From Aliitabrizicola sp031425325 (lineage in GTDB: Bacteria > Pseudomonadota > Alphaproteobacteria > Rhodobacterales > Rhodobacteraceae), in the NCBI GenBank assembly GCA_031425325.1, contig JANPJD010000064.1:20225-84224 (forward strand): DNA of 64,000 bases, read 5' to 3'. The position numbers and the translations under genes were made by a program. The notes under the pieces are model-generated. The model ran no database searches and was not told the DNA's origin. It saw nothing but the letters and a program-made list of their open reading frames with translations. Shown one piece after another: positions 1-8,397 of this stretch (positions are counted from its first letter, which is position 1; each line of letters begins with the position of its first letter).

Positions 1-28
1 GACTTTACCCGCAATCGCGGGTACAGTC
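1..28. terminator. Hairpin at the left edge, possible terminator
   Basis: Bases 6-12 pair perfectly with 17-23 around a four-base AATC loop, and the flanking 1-4 and 25-28 also pair, leaving one T/C mismatch. No T-run follows. It may end a gene lying left of the window; the orientation cannot be decided from here. Confidence 0.35.
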
Positions 29-91
29 ACTCCGCTGGGGCTTGGAGGCCAAGCGGTCTGGCGTGGTATGTGTCGCTTGGAGATGCGCGTG

Positions 92-382
92 ATGGAACAG
101 ATTATTCTTCAACTGATTGCCGGTGCAGCCGGCGGCAATGCGGCTGGTCGCTCGATGAAGGGCGGCGGGCTGGGTACGATGGGGAACACGGTCGCCGGCC
201 TCGTGGGTGGTGGTGTGCTGGGACAGATCGTGACGGCCCTGATGTCGAGTGGCGCTGTCGAGGCGGCGGCAGGGGCGGGCGGCTTGGACCTTGGTGCAAT
301 CGTGTCGAGCGTGGCGTCGGGCGGTATCGGCGGCGCGGTGCTGACGGCGGTCATCGGCATGCTGAAGAACCGCAGCGCCTGA
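92..382 (+). CDS. Small glycine-rich hydrophobic protein, unknown function
   Basis: A 96-residue protein. The ATG at 92 is preferred because GGAG at 79-82 stands nine bases upstream; the in-frame ATGs at 68 and 83 are worse placed. The protein is a run of Gly/Ala-rich hydrophobic stretches (residues 6-35, 36-55, 65-90) with repeated GxxxG spacing, which recalls glycine-zipper membrane proteins. It ends in a short basic tail (KNRSA). I recognise no enzymatic motif. It stands alone before the sulfurtransferase gene. Small proteins of this look occur in other Rhodobacteraceae, but I can assign no role. Confidence 0.6.
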   Translation: MEQIILQLIAGAAGGNAAGRSMKGGGLGTMGNTVAGLVGGGVLGQIVTALMSSGAVEAAAGAGGLDLGAIVSSVASGGIGGAVLTAVIGMLKNRSA

Positions 383-512
383 ACGGGCCCAGACGCGGCC
401 AAGACCGTTTCGGCAACAGATCGCTTTCGCAAGCGCGCCTCGGAGTCGAGGCCGCTTGCCCAAGGCCCGGCACGCCCGCTATGAATTGGTCATCCTTATA
501 GGGGCGTTGGCC

Positions 513-1358
513 GTGGACGATCCGAGAACGCTCGTCACGACCGACTGGCTCGAGGCGCACCTGAAAGACCCCGACCTGCGGGTTCTCGACGCCTCGTGGC
601 ATATGCCCGATACCGGTCGCGACGCGCAGGCCGAGTATCAGAGCGCCCATATTCCCGGCGCTCGCTTTTTCGACATCGACGAGATTGCGGACCATCGTTC
701 GGACTTGCCGCACATGGCCCCGCCGCCCGAGAAGTTCATCAGCCGCATGCGCGCGATGGGCGTGGGCGACGGGCATCAGGTGGTGGTCTACGACACGGCG
801 GGACTCTTCTCGGCGGCGCGGGTCTGGTGGACCTTCCGGCTGATGGGCAAGCTCGACGTGGCCGTGCTCGACGGCGGTTTCCCGAAATGGCAGGCCGAGG
901 GGCGGCGGGTCGAAGACATGCCGCCCATCGTGCGCGACCGTCACATCACCGTGCAGCGCAATGCGACGCTGGTGAAGGACGTGACGCAGGTCGCCCATGC
1001 CAGCAAGCTGGCCGAGGCCGAGATCGTCGATGCCCGCTCGCCCGCCCGCTTTCGGGGCGAGGTGCCAGAGCCGCGACCCGGCCTTCGCTCGGGCCACATT
1101 CCGGGGGCGAAGAACGTGCCCTATGCCTCGCTGCTGCGCCCGGACGGCACGATGAAAGACGTGGCCGACCTGCGAGCGACGTTCGCCGAGGCGGGCGTCG
1201 ACCTGACGCGGCCGGTCATCACGACCTGCGGCTCGGGCGTGACGGCCGCGGTCCTAAGCCTCGCGCTAGAGCGGATGGGCCACCGCGACCATGCGCTCTA
1301 CGACGGCTCCTGGGCCGAGTGGGGCATGTATGACGACCTGAGGGTCGCGAAAGGATAG
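513..1358 (+). CDS. sseA: 3-mercaptopyruvate/thiosulfate sulfurtransferase
   Basis: A two-domain rhodanese of 281 residues. The N-terminal inactive rhodanese domain carries DASWHMP and GHIPGA-like motifs, and the C-terminal domain has the active-site loop CGSGVTA with the catalytic cysteine at about residue 239. The CGSG(V/I)TA loop is typical of mercaptopyruvate rather than thiosulfate sulfurtransferases. Such enzymes move sulfur from 3-mercaptopyruvate to thiols or cyanide in the cytoplasm. I chose the GTG at 513 because a GGGGCG purine run lies about seven bases upstream; an in-frame ATG-like extension at 456 adds residues that do not resemble the family. The aminotransferase gene starts two bases after the stop, so the two probably form an operon. 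Aminotransferases can produce 3-mercaptopyruvate from cysteine, so the pairing makes biochemical sense. Confidence 0.9.
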   Translation: MDDPRTLVTTDWLEAHLKDPDLRVLDASWHMPDTGRDAQAEYQSAHIPGARFFDIDEIADHRSDLPHMAPPPEKFISRMRAMGVGDGHQVVVYDTAGLFSAARVWWTFRLMGKLDVAVLDGGFPKWQAEGRRVEDMPPIVRDRHITVQRNATLVKDVTQVAHASKLAEAEIVDARSPARFRGEVPEPRPGLRSGHIPGAKNVPYASLLRPDGTMKDVADLRATFAEAGVDLTRPVITTCGSGVTAAVLSLALERMGHRDHALYDGSWAEWGMYDDLRVAKG

Positions 1359-1360
1359 CC

Positions 1361-2542
1361 ATGCTGGATGCGCTGAAGCCCCAGCCGCAGGACAAGATCC
1401 TTGCGCTGATCCAGATGTTCCGCGAAGACCAGCGCCCCGACAAGATCGACCTCGGCGTGGGCGTCTACAAAGACGCGACTGGCCTGACACCCGTGATGCA
1501 TGCCGTGAAGACCGCCGAGCGGCAATTGTGGCAGACCGAGACGACCAAGACCTACACAGGCCTTGCCGGTGAGCCTGCATTCCACCGGGCGCTGTCGGAC
1601 CTGATCCTGGGCGAAACCGCAGACCCCGACCGGATCGCGGCAGTGGCGACGCCGGGCGGCACCGGGGCGATCCGGCAGGCGCTGGAACTGATCCGGCTGG
1701 CGGCGCCGGGGGCGACCGTCTGGCTGTCCGACCCGACATGGCCGAACCATCCGTCGATCATCCGCTACCTCGGGATGCAGATGGCCGAGTACCGCTATTT
1801 CGACGCGGCGACCGGCCAAGTCGATGTGCGGGGCATGCTGGCCGACCTTGGCGGCATCAAGCCGGGCGACGTGGTGCTGCTGCATGGTTGTTGTCACAAC
1901 CCGACCGGGGCGAACCTGACGCTGGCCGACTGGCAGGCGGTGGCCGACCTGCTGAACGACCGGGGGGCGATCCCCTTCATCGACCTTGCCTATCAGGGCT
2001 TCGGCGACGGGCTTGTGGCGGACGCCGCAGGCACCCGCCTGATCGCCGCCGCCTGCCCCGAGGCGCTGATCGCGGCCTCCTGCTCGAAGAACTTCGGCAT
2101 CTACCGCGAGCGGACGGGCCTTCTTCTGGCGCTTGGCCGGCCCGACCAGCGCGCGACGGTGCAGGCCAACCTCGCCTTCTTGAACCGGCAGAACTATTCC
2201 TTCCCGCCCGATCACGGCGCGCGTCTGGTCACGATGATCCTGACCGACGAGGCGCTGCGGGCCGACTGGCAGGCGGAACTCGAAGACACCCGCCTGCACA
2301 TGTTGGCGCTGCGCCGGTCGCTCGCCGACGAGTTGCGCCGCCTTACGAACTCGGACCGCTACGGCTTCCTCGCAGGGCATCGGGGCATGTTCAGCCGCCT
2401 TGGCGCGACGCCTGCCGAGGTCGAGCGTCTGCGGGTCGAGCGGGGCATCTACATGGTCGGCGACTCGCGCCTCAACATCGCGGGTCTGAATGCGACCACG
2501 GTGCCCGTGCTTGCCCGTGCCGTGGCCGACATCGTGGCCTGA
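1361..2542 (+). CDS. Class I aromatic/aspartate aminotransferase
   Basis: A 393-residue PLP-dependent aminotransferase of the AspC/TyrB subfamily. It has the usual landmarks: an N-terminal DLGVGVYKD segment, GGTGAIR binding the cofactor phosphate, CHNPTG in the middle, and SCSKNFGIYRERTG with the PLP lysine at residue 243. The YRERTG context is characteristic of subfamily I-alpha enzymes that take aspartate and aromatic amino acids. The start ATG follows AAGGA by five bases and is two bases after the sseA stop. Whether phenylalanine/tyrosine or aspartate is preferred cannot be read from the sequence. A strong hairpin follows directly. Confidence 0.93.
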   Translation: MLDALKPQPQDKILALIQMFREDQRPDKIDLGVGVYKDATGLTPVMHAVKTAERQLWQTETTKTYTGLAGEPAFHRALSDLILGETADPDRIAAVATPGGTGAIRQALELIRLAAPGATVWLSDPTWPNHPSIIRYLGMQMAEYRYFDAATGQVDVRGMLADLGGIKPGDVVLLHGCCHNPTGANLTLADWQAVADLLNDRGAIPFIDLAYQGFGDGLVADAAGTRLIAAACPEALIAASCSKNFGIYRERTGLLLALGRPDQRATVQANLAFLNRQNYSFPPDHGARLVTMILTDEALRADWQAELEDTRLHMLALRRSLADELRRLTNSDRYGFLAGHRGMFSRLGATPAEVERLRVERGIYMVGDSRLNIAGLNATTVPVLARAVADIVA

Positions 2543-2550
2543 ACGGAAGC

Positions 2551-2580
2551 GGCCCGGACGGGGGAGGATCCGTCCGGGCC
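2551..2580. terminator. Terminator hairpin between convergent genes
   Basis: A perfect 10-bp GC-rich inverted repeat (2551-2560 with 2571-2580, extendable by one G-C pair) with a short loop lies eight bases after the aminotransferase stop and before the end of the convergent amtB. No long T-run follows, as is common in high-GC genomes. It may serve both genes. Confidence 0.7.
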
Positions 2581-2647
2581 GTCCGTGCTGCGCGGGGGAG
2601 GGCCGCGCATGGTCTCGGGCTGGGATGCCCCCCGGCCCGACCGTTCC

Positions 2648-4015
2648 TTACATGTTGTAGGCGCGCTCGCCGTGCGAGGTAAGATCGAGCCCCTCGCGCT
2701 CTTCCTCTTCCTTCACGCGCAGGCCCATCGTGGCCTTGATCCCGTAGAAGAGGACGATCGAGACGATGCCGCACCACAGGATCGTCACGAGGACGCCCCA
2801 GAACTGCGTCACGAGTTGCGCTCCCATCGCGGTACCGCCATAGCCGATCCCGCCCATCGAGGGGTCGTTGACGATGGCGGTCCCGAGCGCACCGATGATC
2901 CCGGCGACGCCGTGGATGCCGAACACATCGAGGCTGTCGTCATAGCCGAGCGAGTGCTTGATGCTCGACACGAAGTAGTAGGCCGCGACCGAGGCGACGG
3001 CACCCAACACGATCGCGCCGACCGGTCCGGCAAAGCCTGCCGCCGGGGTGATGGCGACAAGGCCCGTGACCATGCCCGATACCGCGCCGAGCATCGAGGC
3101 CTTGCCGCGGGCGGCCGTCTCGATCACGACCCAAGCCAGCACGGCACCAGCCGTCGCCGCGAAGGTGTTCATCATCGCAAGGCCCGCGCCGCCGTTCGCC
3201 TCGAGGTTGGAGCCCGCGTTGAAACCGAACCAGCCGACCCAGAGCATCGACGCGCCGACCATGGTGAAGGTCATCGAATGCGGTGCCATGTTGTCGCGGC
3301 CATAGCCGGTGCGCTTGCCCAGGATCACGCAGCCGACCAGCGCCGCGATACCTGCGTTGATGTGAACAACCGTGCCGCCCGCAAAGTCCAGCGCACCCCA
3401 GCCATAGATCAGACCGTCTGAGTCCCAGACCATATGGGCGACCGGGAAGTAGACGAGAGTGACCCAGAACAGGATGAATACCATCAGCGAGCCGAACTTC
3501 ACCCGCTCGGCCATCGAGCCCACGATGAGCACAGCCGTGATGCAGGCGAAGGTCATCTGGAACGAGATGAACACGAATTCGGGGATCACGAAGCCTGCCG
3601 AGAAGGTGGCGGCCATCGACTCGTAGGTCACGCCGGACAGGAAGGCTTTTCCGAGCCCGCCCCAGTAGGCCGACGGCGCATCGCCGAAGGACATCGAGTA
3701 GCCCCAGAAGACGTAGACCACCATCACCAGCGCGGTGATGACGGTCGACTGCATCAGGACCGAGAGCATGTTCTTGCTGCGGACGAGGCCGCCGTAGAAC
3801 AGCGCAAGGCCCGGCAGGATCATGAACAGCACGAGGATGGTCGAGACCATCATCCAGGCCGTGTCACCTTTGTCCATGACGGGCACGACGGCCTCGGCGG
3901 CCGCTTCGGTTGCCTCGACCGCCTCGGTCCCGGCCTCTTGCGCCCATGCGGGCAGCCCGGACATGAAGGACGCGATCGCCGCCCCGGGTCCGCAGAATGA
4001 CTTGAGTTTGTTCAT
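2648..4015 (-). CDS. amtB: Ammonium transporter AmtB
   Basis: A 455-residue Amt/MEP/Rh family channel for ammonium in the inner membrane. It has a cleavable N-terminal signal (hydrophobic stretch ending PAWA), a short Glu/Ala-rich periplasmic linker, and then eleven hydrophobic helices. Family motifs include GLALFYGGLVR early, DFAGGTVVHINAG with the first pore histidine, and FGIHGVAGIIGALG with the second. The ATG at 4015 is chosen over an upstream in-frame start because GGGGAA lies about eight bases before it. It is 29 bases downstream of glnK in the usual glnK-amtB operon, where deuridylylated GlnK plugs the channel. The acidic C-terminal tail (KEEEEREG) is cytoplasmic. Confidence 0.97.
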   Translation of the reverse strand: MNKLKSFCGPGAAIASFMSGLPAWAQEAGTEAVEATEAAAEAVVPVMDKGDTAWMMVSTILVLFMILPGLALFYGGLVRSKNMLSVLMQSTVITALVMVVYVFWGYSMSFGDAPSAYWGGLGKAFLSGVTYESMAATFSAGFVIPEFVFISFQMTFACITAVLIVGSMAERVKFGSLMVFILFWVTLVYFPVAHMVWDSDGLIYGWGALDFAGGTVVHINAGIAALVGCVILGKRTGYGRDNMAPHSMTFTMVGASMLWVGWFGFNAGSNLEANGGAGLAMMNTFAATAGAVLAWVVIETAARGKASMLGAVSGMVTGLVAITPAAGFAGPVGAIVLGAVASVAAYYFVSSIKHSLGYDDSLDVFGIHGVAGIIGALGTAIVNDPSMGGIGYGGTAMGAQLVTQFWGVLVTILWCGIVSIVLFYGIKATMGLRVKEEEEREGLDLTSHGERAYNM

Positions 4016-4044
4016 CGGTCGATATTCCCCATCCCCGAAAGTGG

Positions 4045-4383
4045 TCAAAGCGCGTCGTCGTTCAGCTCGCCGGTGCGGACCCGCACGGCGTGCTCGACGT
4101 CCAGCACGAAAATCTTTCCGTCACCGATCTTGTCGGTCTTTGCGGTGACCCGGATCGTTTCGACAACCGAGTCGGCGAGGCTGTCGCTCACGACGATTTC
4201 CAGCCGCACCTTCGGCACGAAGTTCACCGCATATTCGGCCCCGCGATAGATCTCGGTATGGCCGGACTGAGAGCCGAAGCCCTTGATCTCTGTCACCATC
4301 ATGCCGCGCACCCCGATGGAGGTCAGCGCCTCGCGCACCTCTTCGAGCTTGAACGGCTTGATCGCTGCAATGATGAGTTTCAC
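4045..4383 (-). CDS. glnK: Nitrogen regulatory PII protein GlnK/GlnB
   Basis: A 112-residue PII signal protein that senses ATP/ADP and 2-oxoglutarate and controls AmtB and nitrogen assimilation. The GTG at 4383 starts the family sequence VKLIIAAIKPFKLEEV and follows AAGGAG by six bases. The T-loop contains EYAVNFVPK with the uridylylated tyrosine exactly at residue 51, and GDGKIFV (B-loop) follows later. The open frame extends 51 codons upstream with no family similarity, so that extension is rejected. First gene of the operon with amtB; linkage to amtB favours the GlnK designation. Confidence 0.96.
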   Translation of the reverse strand: MKLIIAAIKPFKLEEVREALTSIGVRGMMVTEIKGFGSQSGHTEIYRGAEYAVNFVPKVRLEIVVSDSLADSVVETIRVTAKTDKIGDGKIFVLDVEHAVRVRTGELNDDAL

Positions 4384-4467
4384 GAAGGTCTCCTTCCGGT
4401 GTGCAGGTGGCCCCCGACAGGCCTGCACATCACAGCAAGGTGACGGATGGAGTTTCACACAAGGAAC

Positions 4468-4491
4468 TGGCGCAGCGGCCTTGGCGCAGCG
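4468..4491. promoter_or_regulatory. Tandem 10-bp direct repeat upstream of glnK
   Basis: The ten bases TGGCGCAGCG occur twice, at 4468-4477 and 4482-4491, separated by GCCT (period 14). They lie 85-108 bases upstream of the glnK start and about 150 bases upstream of the divergent PBP gene. An AT-rich stretch at about 4506-4542 lies just beyond and could hold -10 elements for either direction. The repeat is a candidate operator, perhaps for NtrC, but it does not match a binding consensus I can state with confidence. Confidence 0.4.
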
Positions 4492-4642
4492 CCGCCGATG
4501 GTGCCTCAATTTTATACATTTTAAGCCATTCGCCACTTAAATAGGCAGACTTGGAACGCGAATCGGCGCTGGCCGCGCTCCACATTCCTTGCCGGCCACG
4601 CTACAGTCCGACCAAGAGCAGCGCACGCAACGCACGGGCGGC

Positions 4643-6835
4643 ATGATGGGTCTTGAGAAGAACAGGCGACCCCCGCTGGTCGCAGAACGCCGCCATATCG
4701 CCCGGACCGAAGGGCCGGCGGCGGGCGGCAAGAAGCCCCCTGCCTCGCGCCCCCCCCGTCCCACCCGCCGTGGCCGGGCTGGCCCGCCCCGCGGACCGCT
4801 GGGCCGCCTTGTCCACTTCGTGTGGCGGCTGGTCTGGGGCGTCACCTGGCGCGTCGGCGCGGTCGTCGGCATGATCCTGGCCTGCGCGGTCTTCTACTTC
4901 TACGTCAAGCTCCCCGATGTGACGGCCCTGCTCGACGCGCGCGCGCGGGGCTCGGTCACGCTCCTTGACCGCGAGGGCGAAGTCTTTGCCTGGCGGGGCG
5001 AGACATTCGGCGGTCAGATCGATGCCGCCAACGTCTCGGAGTATCTTCGCAACGCGGTCGTCGCGACCGAGGACAGACGCTTCTTCTGGCATCTCGGGAT
5101 TAGTCCGCGCGGCATCCTGGGCGCAATCCGCATCAACCTGGCCGAGGGTCGCGGCCCGCTCGAGGGCAACGGCGGATCGACCATCACACAGCAGGTGGCC
5201 AAGCTTCTCTGTCTCGGCGTGCCCTACGATCCGGCGGCCTGGAAGTCCGAGGCGGACTACGAGGCGGACTGCCGTCGGGGCGGCCTGATGCGGAAGGTCA
5301 AGGAGATGCCTTACGCCTTCGCGCTCGAGGCGAAGTATTCCAAGAACGAGATCCTCACGATCTATCTCAACCGGGCCTATCTTGGCGCCGGTGCGCGCGG
5401 CTTCGAGGCCGCGGCCCAGCGCTATTTCGGCAAGTCGGCGAACGAAGTCGGCCCGGCCGAGGCGGCGATGCTGGCGGGGCTGTTGAAGGCGCCGTCCTTC
5501 TATGCGCCGACCAACAATCTTGAGCGGGCGCGCGAGCGGGCGAATGTCATCATCGGCCTGATGCAGGACCAGCGCTACCTGACCACAGCCGAGGCGGACG
5601 AGGCCCGCGCCAATCCAGCTCAGCTTTCGGCGGCGGCGGCGGCGCGGTCGGGCGGCTTTTTCGCCGACTGGGTGATGGAATCGGGCCCCGCCTTCCTGAC
5701 GCGCGATACCACCGAGGATGTCATCATCCGCACGACGCTGGACCAGCGCCTTCAGAAGGCGGCCGAAAGTGCTTTGGCCGATGTCTTCGCGACCAAGGTC
5801 AAGGGCGGCTCCAAGGCGCAGGCGGCCATCGTGGTGATGTCGGCGGATGGCGCGGTGCGCGCGATGGTCGGGGGGCGCAACATCGAGGCTGCCGGCTCTT
5901 TCAACCGCGCCACACAGGCGCTCCGCCAGACCGGTTCGGCCTTCAAGCCCTTCGTCTATGCGGCGGCGCTGGACCTTGGCTACTCGGCGGCGGACTATGT
6001 CGAGGACTCGCCGCTGACCATCGACATTCCCGGCTCGGGCCCCTGGTCGCCGCAGAACTACGACAAAAAGTATCGTGGCATCGTCACATTGACCCAAGCC
6101 CTTGCCGAGTCCCTGAATACCGCCGCCGTCCGGGTGTCAGAGGCAGCCGGGCGCGACCTCGTTCGCAACGTGGCCGCCGATTTCGGGCTTCGCAGCGACG
6201 ACATGGCGGCGGGACCGGCGCTTGCGCTCGGGGCGTCGGAATCGACGCTGATCGACATGACGGGGGCCTATGCCGGCATCCTCAACGGCGGCTCTTCCGT
6301 GCACCCCTACGGGTTGGTTGAATTGCGCCTGCAAGGCGAAGAAGAGCCGCTGATGGGCCAGGAAGGCGGCCTAGGCGAGCGGGTCATCTCGGAACGCTCG
6401 GCGCAAGAGCTGACCTACATGCTGACCCAGGTCGTACAGGTCGGGACCGGTGGCCGCGCGGCCCTGCCCGACCGCGAGGTGGCGGGCAAGACAGGCACCA
6501 CGCAGGCCGCGCGCGACGCCTGGTTCGTGGGCTTCTCGGCCGATTACGTCGCGGGCGTCTGGATGGGCTACGACGACAACACGCCCCTCAGCGGCGTAAC
6601 CGGCGGCGGACTGCCTGCCGAGATCTGGCACGAGGTGATGCTGCGCGTCCACGAAGGCGTGCCGCCACGTCCGCTGCCCAAGATCATCCCCGAGCCTCGC
6701 GTCCCGCCGACGGCACAAGGCCAGGGGCAATACACAGCGTCCTCGGATTTTCCCCAGCAGAACGCGCCGACGGACGAACCTGATCTCGCCGAGCGCATCT
6801 TGCGCGACGTGCTCGGCGCGTTCGGCGGCAACTGA
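4643..6835 (+). CDS. Class A penicillin-binding protein (PBP1a-type)
   Basis: A bifunctional peptidoglycan glycosyltransferase/transpeptidase of 730 residues, anchored in the inner membrane. A very basic, proline-rich cytoplasmic tail (residues 1-65) precedes one membrane helix at about 71-90. The GT51 domain has EDRRFFWH at 143-150 and GGSTITQQVAK after it. The transpeptidase domain has SAFK (catalytic serine 432), SLN (490-492) and KTGTT (lysine 616). The C-terminal tail is disordered and Pro/Gln-rich. A TTG in frame at 4589 is possible, but the ATG pair at 4643/4646 is more likely. It stands opposite glnK and converges on mlaC with a five-base gap, so it appears monocistronic. Confidence 0.93.
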   Translation: MMGLEKNRRPPLVAERRHIARTEGPAAGGKKPPASRPPRPTRRGRAGPPRGPLGRLVHFVWRLVWGVTWRVGAVVGMILACAVFYFYVKLPDVTALLDARARGSVTLLDREGEVFAWRGETFGGQIDAANVSEYLRNAVVATEDRRFFWHLGISPRGILGAIRINLAEGRGPLEGNGGSTITQQVAKLLCLGVPYDPAAWKSEADYEADCRRGGLMRKVKEMPYAFALEAKYSKNEILTIYLNRAYLGAGARGFEAAAQRYFGKSANEVGPAEAAMLAGLLKAPSFYAPTNNLERARERANVIIGLMQDQRYLTTAEADEARANPAQLSAAAAARSGGFFADWVMESGPAFLTRDTTEDVIIRTTLDQRLQKAAESALADVFATKVKGGSKAQAAIVVMSADGAVRAMVGGRNIEAAGSFNRATQALRQTGSAFKPFVYAAALDLGYSAADYVEDSPLTIDIPGSGPWSPQNYDKKYRGIVTLTQALAESLNTAAVRVSEAAGRDLVRNVAADFGLRSDDMAAGPALALGASESTLIDMTGAYAGILNGGSSVHPYGLVELRLQGEEEPLMGQEGGLGERVISERSAQELTYMLTQVVQVGTGGRAALPDREVAGKTGTTQAARDAWFVGFSADYVAGVWMGYDDNTPLSGVTGGGLPAEIWHEVMLRVHEGVPPRPLPKIIPEPRVPPTAQGQGQYTASSDFPQQNAPTDEPDLAERILRDVLGAFGGN

Positions 6836-6840
6836 GCGCG

Positions 6841-7446
6841 TCAGGTCGAGGCGAGAACCTGTGATAGGGCGTCGATATCGCCCCTCTGGCGATCCAGAAG
6901 CGCGCCGATCTCGGCCCGCTCGGACGCCAGAAGGTTCACGCCTTCCATCACGATGTTGAAGAACAGCAGACGACCGGACCTGTCGGACACCTGAAAACGC
7001 AGATCGAACGGGGCGTCCCCGGGCAGGTAGGCCGTCGTGATCACTTCGAAATAGCTCTTGATGGGACGGGCATCGACGACCTCGATCCGCCCGCCGATGA
7101 ACTCGCGGAAGCGGCGTCCATATTTGCGCGAGATGTAGCCTTGGAAGGCGCGGGTGAAGGTCTGCAACTGTGCGGGCGAAGCCTGGCGCGCCGCTGGCCC
7201 AAGCACGGACCGGGCGATGACCGGAACGTCGGAATAGCGCACGAAGATCGCCTCGAACTGGTTCAACATCTGGGCTTCGGACCCGCCCGAGTTGATGACA
7301 CCGTTCACCTCGGCCACCACGGTGTCGATCAGGGCGCGCGACTGCGCCACGTCAAGCGCCCAGGCCGCCCGGGCCATCGGCGTCAGCATGGCGAGCGCTG
7401 CAAGTCCGCAGCCGATCACCTGCCTGCGTGAAAGGTTACTGGCCAT
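6841..7446 (-). CDS. mlaC: MlaC/Ttg2D phospholipid-binding protein with Tat-like signal
   Basis: A 201-residue periplasmic lipid carrier of the MlaC (Ttg2D) family, which shuttles phospholipids between outer-membrane MlaA and the inner-membrane MlaFEDB complex. The N-terminus reads SRRQVIG at residues 6-12 followed by a hydrophobic stretch ending in an Ala-rich cleavage region; this fits a twin-arginine signal rather than a plain Sec signal. The mature part has family features such as the YISRKYGRRF segment and VVDARPI. The ATG at 7446 overlaps the last 11 bases of mlaA, indicating translational coupling. The inner-membrane ABC part (mlaFED) is not in the window. Confidence 0.9.
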   Translation of the reverse strand: MASNLSRRQVIGCGLAALAMLTPMARAAWALDVAQSRALIDTVVAEVNGVINSGGSEAQMLNQFEAIFVRYSDVPVIARSVLGPAARQASPAQLQTFTRAFQGYISRKYGRRFREFIGGRIEVVDARPIKSYFEVITTAYLPGDAPFDLRFQVSDRSGRLLFFNIVMEGVNLLASERAEIGALLDRQRGDIDALSQVLAST

Positions 7447-8209
7447 TGAAGTCCTCATAAGGGTCGATGAACGACTCGTCCGAGTCCGCCGTCTGACCAA
7501 GCTCGAACCGACGGTTCTGAAGGTAGAGCAGCCTCAACTGGGCGTAACTGTCGGCACTTTCATACAGGATCGAGTCGACGGTTTCGCTATATTGGTAGCG
7601 TCGTCCAAGGCCCGCAAGGATTTGCACCCCGGTCGACGCGTTGGCCTCGGCTGTCGGCAGGACGTAGCGCATCGGATCGAGGGCAATGTCCATCACAAGG
7701 CCCACCGTGTCACGTCCGGTCGAAGGGCCGGCAAGGGGAAGCTCGATGTAGGGCCCCTCTCCGACGCCCCAGACGTGCAGCGTCTCGCCGAACCCGGTGC
7801 GCTTGCCGGCGATTCCGAGTTCGGTCGCGGGGTCCAGCAACCCACCAATCCCGACTGTCGTGTTCACCACTAGCCGTGCGGTGTTCTCGAGCGCCGGGCC
7901 GGGGCGACCCTGAAGTACACTGTTCACGATGTCGGCCGGCAAGCCGAGGTTGAGCGCGAAGTTGTTGATCCCCGTGCGGACCGGACCGGGGGCCGTTCCC
8001 CCATAGCCGAAGGCGGACGGGCGCAGGACATTGCGGTCGAAGGCCTTGTTGAATTCGTGCGTCCGGCGGTTCGCAGCCTCGAAGGGGTCCATGTCGGACG
8101 GAGGCGGTGCCGCGCACCCGGCGACAAGCGCCAGCGAAACCGCCAGAACAGCCAGAAGGCGACGGTTCTTTGCGGGCCGTGCGGGGGCAGCGTTTCGGAG
8201 CATGGTCAT
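7436..8209 (-). CDS. mlaA: MlaA (VacJ) outer-membrane lipoprotein
   Basis: A 257-residue MlaA/VacJ lipoprotein that removes misplaced phospholipids from the outer leaflet of the outer membrane. A signal peptide ends in the lipobox LVAGC. The mature protein starts AAPPPSDMDPFEAANRRTHEFN, close to the family's DPFEAFNR motif, and keeps RPGPALENTARLVVNT and the GIGGLLDPA region. The listed open frame reaches 8263; ATGs at 8209 and 8203 are the realistic starts and neither has a strong ribosome site. It is followed by mlaC with an overlap, a compact mlaA-mlaC pair. Confidence 0.92.
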   Translation of the reverse strand: MTMLRNAAPARPAKNRRLLAVLAVSLALVAGCAAPPPSDMDPFEAANRRTHEFNKAFDRNVLRPSAFGYGGTAPGPVRTGINNFALNLGLPADIVNSVLQGRPGPALENTARLVVNTTVGIGGLLDPATELGIAGKRTGFGETLHVWGVGEGPYIELPLAGPSTGRDTVGLVMDIALDPMRYVLPTAEANASTGVQILAGLGRRYQYSETVDSILYESADSYAQLRLLYLQNRRFELGQTADSDESFIDPYEDFNGQ

Positions 8210-8397
8210 CCGGCTGTTCTCGTTGTCGGCCTTCCAGAGATAACTCCGGTCGCGGAATGGCAACCCACAACCGGACCTGCGGCGTCACGATCCGGCGACC
8301 GTGCCCCTGGGGCCACCCCTTTCCGGGCCGCGCCGCTTGCTTGCGGCGGCGTCGCGCTGCGCGTAGCCTTGGATTTGTGCATATCGGAGGACTATCC

